From an uncultured bacterium (GTDB lineage: Bacteria > Actinomycetota > Coriobacteriia > Coriobacteriales > Coriobacteriaceae), in the NCBI GenBank assembly GCA_905214905.1, contig CAJMNK010000064.1, forward strand, positions 1-11,324: a DNA stretch of 11,324 nucleotides. The letters run 5' to 3'. Both the position numbers and the translations under genes were made by a program. The notes beneath the pieces were generated by a model. It searched no databases and had not been told where the DNA came from. It saw nothing but the letters and a program-made list of their open reading frames with translations. Positions 6,516 through 11,324 of this stretch are shown here, in pieces; positions within the stretch are counted from its first letter, which is position 1; each line of letters begins with the position of its first letter.

Positions 6516-7325
6516 CTACTCCCCTCGCGCCGTACGAGCGGCAGCCATAAAACGAACCACCCGCTCAACATCAACCGGGGCATCCAGCTTTCCGTCGCGC
6601 TTTAAGCACGTGCCGACAAACGCGCCATCGTAGTGAGCAAATACGTCAGCCACGGTATTTTCGCGACAACCGGTGCCACATACCACGGGCACTTCGCCAA
6701 CACGCTCGCGGACCTCGTCGGCAAGCTCGCCCGAAGCGCCACGACCGGCAGCCGAACCGCCGATGACTATCGCATCCGGTAGGCAATTAAAGAGAAGTGA
6801 ATCGGCAATGTCCGCGGTCGTGCGGTCGTTGAGATAAACCTCGCCCTCGCTCGTGATGAAGTGAAAAAGCTTGAGGTCGTCCAAGCGCAGCGCCGCCTTG
6901 CGACGCATGGTGTGAGCGAAATCTCGGTTAATCAGCCCGAGATCACCGGCCCAGGCACCGCAAAAATTGCAGCGCGTGAACTGCGCGTCGACGGCAGCGC
7001 ACAGCTCGATTGTGGCATCACCATCGTAAATTGCCTCAGCTCCCCAAGGAGTCGACAGGTCATGGGACAGAGCCCCGATTACATAGCCCATCGATGCAAG
7101 GGTTGAGGGAGAAACATGCTGCTCATAGGGCATCGAGAGCTCATTGGTAATCAAAATGCCATCGACACCGCCCTGCTGCAACGCCTCGAGATCGCGCTTG
7201 GCGGCTTCCACGACCTGCGATACGCTTCCGCCCGGGTAATACAGCGGATCGCCCGGCAGAGGACGCAGGTGCAGCATTCCGATAACCGGCTTTTCGGTCT
7301 TGAACATCGAAGTTAGAAACGACAT
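6516..7325 (-). CDS. BtpA/SgcQ family protein
   Basis: A 269-residue TIM-barrel protein of the BtpA/SgcQ family (PF03437). Visible signatures are KPVIGMLHLRPLPGDPLY (12-29), GVDGILITNE (53-62), FCGAWAGDLGLI (121-132), DRTTADIADSLLF (167-179), PDAIVIGGSAAGRGAS (183-198) and the C-terminal phosphate-type loop PVVCGTGCRENTV (213-225) with DGAFVGTCLKRDG (233-245). In cyanobacteria BtpA is needed for stable photosystem I; SgcQ is encoded in an E. coli sugar operon; the chemistry is not established. The barrel with late Gly-rich phosphate-binding loops suggests a phosphorylated substrate (inference). The start is the ATG at 7325, because AAGGAG lies 6 bases ahead; the in-frame ATG at 7340 has no binding site. 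Sandwiched between the YjbQ and FGGY genes. Confidence 0.85.
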   Translation of the reverse strand: MSFLTSMFKTEKPVIGMLHLRPLPGDPLYYPGGSVSQVVEAAKRDLEALQQGGVDGILITNELSMPYEQHVSPSTLASMGYVIGALSHDLSTPWGAEAIYDGDATIELCAAVDAQFTRCNFCGAWAGDLGLINRDFAHTMRRKAALRLDDLKLFHFITSEGEVYLNDRTTADIADSLLFNCLPDAIVIGGSAAGRGASGELADEVRERVGEVPVVCGTGCRENTVADVFAHYDGAFVGTCLKRDGKLDAPVDVERVVRFMAAARTARGE

Positions 7326-7358
7326 AACGTGCTCCTTCATAGGGCTATTGCAGGGGCG

Positions 7359-7787
7359 TTACTCCCCCAACACCTCGACGTACACTTTTCGCTTCTGCGG
7401 ACCGTCAAACTCCGCAAGATAGATGTTCTGGGCACCTCCGCACACGATGTGGCCATCTTGGACGGGAAAGAAACAACTGTTTCCACAAATCATGCTCTTG
7501 ATATGCCCGCAGGAGTTGTTGCCGGTAGCTCCATAGCTCGGCAGGAAGTGTGCATGCGCATAGGGGGCATCGAGCGGGGCGATGCGATCAAGCGTCTCCA
7601 TAAGATCCGTCTCCACGCAGGGCAGCCCCTCGTTTACCACGATTCCACAGGTCGTGTGCGACAAAATAATCGCTGCCAAGCCATTCGTCACCGAGCTGCG
7701 TTCGATGGCAGCGTGCACGTCTTCGGTAATATCGATGAACTGGTCCGGAGCAGTCGATAGATAGCTCAATGTCTCGAGCGTCACCAT
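7359..7787 (-). CDS. YjbQ family protein (UPF0047)
   Basis: A 142-residue single-domain YjbQ/UPF0047 protein. The family hallmarks are present: ILSHTTCGIVVNEG (41-54), AHAHFLP (77-83), NNSCGHIKSMICGNS (90-104), FPVQDGHIVCG (107-117) and NIYLAEFDGPQKRKVYVEVLG (121-141). His44, Glu53, His78, His80 and His95 are the probable metal/active-site positions. Some YjbQ proteins show weak thiamine phosphate synthase activity when overproduced, but the physiological role is unknown. The usual WQ before the I(Y/F)L..E segment is AQ here. Start: an ATG at 7787 with GGGG 10 bases ahead, 2 bases after the preceding stop. A GTG at 7793 in the same frame would give two more residues and overlap that stop, and cannot be excluded. 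Confidence 0.85.
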   Translation of the reverse strand: MVTLETLSYLSTAPDQFIDITEDVHAAIERSSVTNGLAAIILSHTTCGIVVNEGLPCVETDLMETLDRIAPLDAPYAHAHFLPSYGATGNNSCGHIKSMICGNSCFFPVQDGHIVCGGAQNIYLAEFDGPQKRKVYVEVLGE

Positions 7788-7789
7788 GT

Positions 7790-8671
7790 TCACTCATCCC
7801 CTTCAAGAAAACGCAGGGCATTACCCCAGTAGAGCCTTTCTCGCGCATCATCGCGCATGGGCACGGTATCGAGCGCCCGCTTGAGTTTGAATGCACGGAA
7901 GCGCGGCGTATTGCTGGCGAACATCACTTGGTGCGATAGCGCGCGCTCATACCACAGCGGCCCCATATCGACCGTGAAAAGACGCTGCATCATCTCCTCG
8001 GGCGAATCGATGTAAGTGATAGAGGTGTCCGCGTAGCAGTTGGGATACTTGAGCAGCATCGCCACGGTCTCGCGCACCCAGGGCCAGCCAAAATGGGTCA
8101 AACTAAAACGCACATTTGGATGCGTTGCGATTGTGTGCTCAAATGCAAGCGGGTTACTGCGCGAGAGCTCTGCGCCCGGCTCCCAAGACATACCGGCATG
8201 GAAAACCACCGGCTTGTTATAGCGCTCGCACAGTTCGTAAAGCGGCTCGGCCACAGCATCATCGGGGGCAAAACCCTGCTTTGCAGGATGCAGGCAAAGC
8301 CCCTTTGCCCCCAACTCGGTAAAGGCGCGCTCCAATTCGTCTGCGGCACCGCTCACCTGCGGGTCTACGCTCGCAAATCCCCACAGACGATCGGGATGTG
8401 CGGCAACCAGCATGGCAATCTGGTCATTGGTGCCAAAGTGCCCTCCGCATGCCGTGGTTACATCGAGCGGCATGAGCACGCTCTTCTGCACATCGCAGAC
8501 GTCCATCTCGACTTGAAGCTCATCCCAATCCATGGGGCCCATATGCCCCATACCAAATTCTCGTGACCAAAAACCGAATCCATCAGGCTCATCACCCGGC
8601 GTACAGATCTCGCCGTAGAGCATAGGATGGACCAACATGTCGATAACCATTTCGTACTTCTTTCCAGGCAT
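7790..8671 (-). CDS. amidohydrolase-2 family TIM-barrel protein, altered active site
   Basis: A 293-residue protein with the fold pattern of the amidohydrolase-2 (ACMSD-like) family: strand 1 VIDMLVHP (9-16), GFASVDPQ (98-105), LGAKGLCLHPAKQG (120-133), PVVFHAG (154-160), VRFSLTHFGWPW (187-198), PNCYADTS (210-217) and VMFASNTPRF (249-258), then the usual C-terminal GNALRFL (283-289). His158 and His193 match the later metal ligands. The first HxH motif is reduced to LVH (Leu13 in place of the first His, His15 kept), and the canonical catalytic Asp of the GSD motif is Asn254. It may therefore bind metal differently or catalyse something other than hydrolysis, such as decarboxylation, lactone or aldol chemistry. 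The ATG at 8671 has AGGG 5 bases ahead; an internal ATG at 8650 is a possible alternative. The upstream kinase stop is 6 bases away, so co-translation is likely. Confidence 0.84.
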   Translation of the reverse strand: MPGKKYEMVIDMLVHPMLYGEICTPGDEPDGFGFWSREFGMGHMGPMDWDELQVEMDVCDVQKSVLMPLDVTTACGGHFGTNDQIAMLVAAHPDRLWGFASVDPQVSGAADELERAFTELGAKGLCLHPAKQGFAPDDAVAEPLYELCERYNKPVVFHAGMSWEPGAELSRSNPLAFEHTIATHPNVRFSLTHFGWPWVRETVAMLLKYPNCYADTSITYIDSPEEMMQRLFTVDMGPLWYERALSHQVMFASNTPRFRAFKLKRALDTVPMRDDARERLYWGNALRFLEGDE

Positions 8672-8677
8672 TTGACC

Positions 8678-9478
8678 CTAGTACGGCTCAAACGAACCGA
8701 TCACTCGGGACGACAGCTCAGCGCCCGCCTTCATACACGCCGGAATATCAAGGCCATCGATCACGCCCTTGGTAAACCCGGCGATATACGAGTCGCCGGC
8801 ACCCACGGTATTAACGACCTTCTCCGCCGGCACGATCCCGCACTCATAGAAGCGCTCACCGTCATAGGCAATGCTTCCCTTCTCGCCAAGCGTGGCAACC
8901 GCAACGCGCGGTCCCAATCCCTGCACGTGGCGTACCCAGTCTCGTAGCTCCGGAGTGTCCTCTTCAAACGACATGAACGCATAGTCTACGTAAGGAAAAT
9001 GAGCCTCACATGCATATTCGGGATCCTGGCTGAACACCGAGAAGTCCATAACCACCGTCTTGCCCGCATCATGCCATTCGGGCAGGAGGTCCAAACAATT
9101 GCCAAACAGGTCGGTATGAATGATGTCATGCTCCAGGATAAACGCCCGGTCGTCTTCATTCGGTCGATATGTCTCCATTACGCCATCGATTGCCTCGAGA
9201 TGCACGCGATCGACGCCGTCTTTCAATGCCATGAGCATCACCGAGGTGTCGCCATCCTCCACCCGCAGATGTGAGATATCGAACCCCTCGGCGGCCAGCG
9301 CCTCTCTCATCTTGTCTCCGTACTCGTCCTTGCCGACAACCGACACGGCGGATACCGAAACGCCCATTCGTGCAAGATGGATACCCCAGTCAATGCCATT
9401 ACCAGTCGGATAGAACACGCCGATGTTTTGATAGACGTCCGCACAGCAAAAACCAGCCGCACACGCTTTAATACCCAT
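8678..9478 (-). CDS. PfkB-family carbohydrate kinase, divergent from FrlD
   Basis: A 266-residue ribokinase/PfkB-fold kinase. The N-terminal sugar site reads YPTGNGIDWGIHLARMG (23-39), then VVGKDEYGDKMREAL (47-61), VVMDFS (142-147), VATLGEKGSIAYDG (194-207) and the PfkB signature NTVGAGDSYIAGF (223-235) with catalytic base Asp229. Length and layout match FrlD (261 residues), but where FrlD proteins have GGNAVN at the substrate site this one has TGNGID (25-30), replacing the sugar-contacting Asn with Asp. The substrate is therefore probably not the same as that of its neighbour. Start: the ATG at 9478 with GGAG 6 bases ahead (9488-9485); an in-frame TTG at 9490 has no support. It lies downstream of a strong hairpin and only 6 bases before the amidohydrolase gene. 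Confidence 0.9.
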   Translation of the reverse strand: MGIKACAAGFCCADVYQNIGVFYPTGNGIDWGIHLARMGVSVSAVSVVGKDEYGDKMREALAAEGFDISHLRVEDGDTSVMLMALKDGVDRVHLEAIDGVMETYRPNEDDRAFILEHDIIHTDLFGNCLDLLPEWHDAGKTVVMDFSVFSQDPEYACEAHFPYVDYAFMSFEEDTPELRDWVRHVQGLGPRVAVATLGEKGSIAYDGERFYECGIVPAEKVVNTVGAGDSYIAGFTKGVIDGLDIPACMKAGAELSSRVIGSFEPY

Positions 9479-9495
9479 ACTCTTCTCCAATGTTC

Positions 9496-9529
9496 AAAAG
9501 GGGACCCACCACATGGCGAGCCCCCTTTT
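9496..9529 (-). terminator. intercistronic hairpin, possible partial terminator
   Basis: AAAAGGGG (9496-9503) and CCCCTTTT (9522-9529) form a perfect eight-pair stem around an 18-base loop. On the minus strand the stem ends in TTTT, so it resembles an intrinsic terminator. It stands in the 121-base gap between the two PfkB genes (9479-9599), the only sizeable gap in the operon. Only 17 bases separate it from the next start codon, too few for a separate promoter, so partial read-through or a 3'-end protecting role is likely. I saw no convincing promoter in 9530-9599; TTGGACA there has no fitting -10 box. Confidence 0.55.
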
Positions 9530-9599
9530 CGCGTTTCGCTTATTGTTTTGCATCGGCTGTCCAAGGCCTCATAGCCAGACCGCCGTACGCTTGCTTAAG

Positions 9600-10463
9600 C
9601 TATTCGACGATTGGTGCTCCGTGGCCCCAAGAACCTTCCATGCCGCACACGGTCGAGGCAAACCCGGCAGCAAAGTCGAGCGCGCGCTCGATGGCCTCGG
9701 CGCCATCCTCACCACGCTTGACGGAATCGAGATAGCACATCAAAAACGAGGTGAGGAACGAGTCGCCCGCCCCCATGGTGTCCTTCATGTCCGTTACCGG
9801 TTTAGCCAGCTGGCGGTAATAACGCTCGCCGTCGTAAGCAATGCAGCCCTCGGCGCCCGCCGTAGCCGACACAAAACGCGGACCCAGACCCTTCACCCAT
9901 GCCAGACGCTCGCGAATCTCGTCCTCGCTCGCGGCATCCGCCGCACTAAAGAAAGCGAAATCGACGTAGGGCGCAATCTGCTCGTAGTACTCGTCGGTGG
10001 AGTCGTCCGAAAAGTCAAAAGAGACCGTGACGCCCGCAGCCTTCAACTTGGGCAGCTCGCGCTCGGTAAAGCAGTAGTTGCCCGAATGAACCACATCGAA
10101 CTGCTTCATGTACGCAAGGTCAAAGCGATCGAGGACATAGCGCGCATCGCCACGGATACCGCCCTCGTTGGAGCCAAGGAAGACACGGTCACCGTCAACG
10201 ACGGTCACGCGAGCCGCTCCGTTCTCGCCAATCATCTGCTCGCACTTGTCAAGCTCGATACTCTCATCCTCGAGGCTTGCAATGACATGCTCGGCAGCGG
10301 CGTCATTGCCAAAAATGCCCATGTATGCAGAGCGTGCGGCACCGCATTTCTTGGCATAAACGGCGAAGTTCACCGCATTGCCGCCGGGATACATGGTGTG
10401 GATATGCTCGTAGCGATCGACGACGTTGTCGCCAAATCCGAGCGCGTTAACGTTAAATGCCAT
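9600..10463 (-). CDS. FrlD-like fructosamine kinase (PfkB family)
   Basis: A 287-residue PfkB-fold kinase closely resembling fructoselysine 6-kinase FrlD. Shared features are the start NALGFGDNVVDRYEH (6-20), the substrate loop YPGGNAVNFAVYAKKCG (25-41), GIFGND (49-54), RVFLGSNEGG (93-102), VSFDFSDDSTDEYY (147-160), YVDFAFFSA (166-174), GCIAYDGERYYRQ (206-218) and the ATP/catalytic signature DTMGAGDSFLTSF (228-240, Asp234). FrlD phosphorylates C6 of fructoselysine for the deglycase FrlB. The FrlB-like gene lies directly upstream, 14 bases away, which supports the assignment. AAGGGG (10477-10472) is 8 bases before the ATG. The C terminus is about 15 residues longer than E. coli FrlD and ends in GSWGHGAPIVE. 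The actual amine attached to the sugar (lysine or another) cannot be read from the sequence. Confidence 0.88.
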   Translation of the reverse strand: MAFNVNALGFGDNVVDRYEHIHTMYPGGNAVNFAVYAKKCGAARSAYMGIFGNDAAAEHVIASLEDESIELDKCEQMIGENGAARVTVVDGDRVFLGSNEGGIRGDARYVLDRFDLAYMKQFDVVHSGNYCFTERELPKLKAAGVTVSFDFSDDSTDEYYEQIAPYVDFAFFSAADAASEDEIRERLAWVKGLGPRFVSATAGAEGCIAYDGERYYRQLAKPVTDMKDTMGAGDSFLTSFLMCYLDSVKRGEDGAEAIERALDFAAGFASTVCGMEGSWGHGAPIVE

Positions 10464-10477
10464 GGCCTTTGCCCCTT

Positions 10478-11324
10478 CTAGTACTCGACGACGCCCATGT
10501 AGCGACGGAAATCGGGATCATGGTCAAACACCTTGCCGCGTGCGGCACGCAGCTCGCAGTTCATGGCGTAGAACAGCACCGGGTCCAGATAGGCACGGAC
10601 GCTCGCCGGCACGGCTTCCATACCGTACTCCTTGGCATCGAGCACCATCAGCGTATCGGTATGCGTCTTAAGGAACGCCAGGGCGCGCTCGTCCATAGCA
10701 CGGCACTCGCTGGAGCCCATCTGCAGGAAGTAAAAAACGCCATCCTGAGTAGCCTCGAAGGGGCCATGGAAGTACTCGGCAGAGTGGATGTAGCTGCAGT
10801 GCTGCCACTGCATCTCCATAAGAGAGCAGATAGCGAAACCGTAGGTCTGGCTAAAGTTGGGACCGCTGCCCAGAATATAGAAGAACTCGTGCTCCTGGCA
10901 AAGCTTGGCAAAGCGATCACCCAGCTCGGCATTTACCTTCTCGCGTGCCGGGGGAAGAATCTTATCCATCTCGGCAATGCCGGCATACATATCGGCAAGA
11001 TCGGCGTAGCCCTCCTGCTGATCGAGCAGCTCTGCCGCAAGCGACAGCGAAATGCCAGCGGGGACCTCGGCCTGCGGCACACCCTCGCCCCATGGGTAGA
11101 CCCACGTGGTCCACTTGCCGGAGTCAATCTTGGATCCAGCGTTGTCGGTCTGGGCGATCACCGTAGCGCCGGCAGCAAGGGCAATCTCGCAGTCCTCGAC
11201 GACCTCGGGGGTGTTGCCACTGTGGCTGCAAGCAATGACCAGGGATTTCTCACCCAAGCGGCGCGGACGCATGATATCAAACTCGCGAGCCGTATAGATA
11301 TACGAAGTGAAGGTGGTTGCCTCG
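10478..11324 (-). CDS. FrlB-like SIS-domain deglycase (5' end outside window)
   Basis: The frame stays open to the right edge, giving 281 visible residues; FrlB has about 340, so roughly 60 N-terminal residues are missing. The first visible SIS domain has SLVIACSHSGNTPEVVEDCE (27-46), with the phosphosugar-binding SxSGxT motif. The second SIS domain has FFYILGSGPNFSQTYG, then SAEYFHGPFE and the typical end DHDPDFRRYMGVVEY, which matches FrlB (fructoselysine-6-phosphate deglycase), and less closely GlmS and AgaS. FrlB splits phosphorylated Amadori compounds to glucose 6-phosphate and free amine. It precedes the FrlD-like kinase in the same operon. An internal ATG at 11272 is not the start, because conserved SIS sequence (TTFTSYIYTAREFDI) continues upstream of it. 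Confidence 0.87.
   Translation of the reverse strand, partial: EATTFTSYIYTAREFDIMRPRRLGEKSLVIACSHSGNTPEVVEDCEIALAAGATVIAQTDNAGSKIDSGKWTTWVYPWGEGVPQAEVPAGISLSLAAELLDQQEGYADLADMYAGIAEMDKILPPAREKVNAELGDRFAKLCQEHEFFYILGSGPNFSQTYGFAICSLMEMQWQHCSYIHSAEYFHGPFEATQDGVFYFLQMGSSECRAMDERALAFLKTHTDTLMVLDAKEYGMEAVPASVRAYLDPVLFYAMNCELRAARGKVFDHDPDFRRYMGVVEY

Noticed and set aside
9478..9490. TTG at 9490 as start of the downstream PfkB kinase
   Set aside because: The ATG at 9478 has GGAG at the ideal distance, and the TTG start would include the binding site itself.
9513..10481. 322-codon plus-strand open frame across the FrlD-like kinase
   Set aside because: Antisense shadow of a clear PfkB gene; composition is unlike a real protein and it starts inside the intercistronic hairpin.
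1..11324. CRISPR arrays, transposases, tRNA or rRNA genes, attachment sites
   Set aside because: I saw no regularly spaced repeats, transposase motifs, tRNA-like cloverleaf sequence or rRNA sequence on either strand.

Overview
The window looks like a chromosomal segment of a moderately high-GC, Gram-positive-type gut actinobacterium, most likely a coriobacterium such as Collinsella. The reasons are the GC-rich codon use, strong AGGAGG-type ribosome binding sites, an SdpR/SdpI pair next to EttA, and a fructosamine-type (FrlB/FrlD-like) cluster. Fructoselysine use is known in some Collinsella. The assignment is by impression; no database search was possible.

Layout. 1-123 (+): the last 40 residues of a membrane protein. 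183-1862 (-): ettA, an ABC-F translation factor. 1954-1980: a strong terminator that ends the next unit. 2047-3022 (-): a two-gene operon of an ArsR-type repressor (SdpR-like) and an SdpI-like membrane protein, with a readable promoter and an overlapping inverted repeat at 3057-3094. 3095-3323: gene-free, but it holds a strong minus-strand terminator with no gene in front of it (possible small RNA of about 100 nt) and the -10 box for the next operon. 3324-4912 (+): tcdA (tRNA ct6A37 formation) and a TatD-family metal hydrolase. 4924-4969: hairpin between convergent operons.

4992-11324 (-): one long catabolic operon running in from the right edge. In order of transcription it holds a FrlB-like SIS deglycase (5'-truncated by the window), a FrlD-like PfkB kinase, an intercistronic hairpin, a second and divergent PfkB kinase, a TIM-barrel amidohydrolase-like protein lacking canonical metal/catalytic residues, a YjbQ-family protein, a BtpA/SgcQ-family protein, and an FGGY (xylulokinase-like) kinase. 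Spacings downstream of the hairpin are 2-33 nt.

How the genes fit together. A FrlD-type kinase plus FrlB-type SIS deglycase is the known minimal route for Amadori compounds: phosphorylate the fructosamine at C6, then split it to glucose 6-phosphate and amine. The five further genes, including two more sugar kinases and three poorly understood families (YjbQ, BtpA/SgcQ, an altered amidohydrolase), are not part of that route. They suggest an undescribed extended sugar or glycoconjugate pathway. This operon is the best candidate in the window for a new system. No transporter or regulator for it lies within the window; they may be past the right edge.
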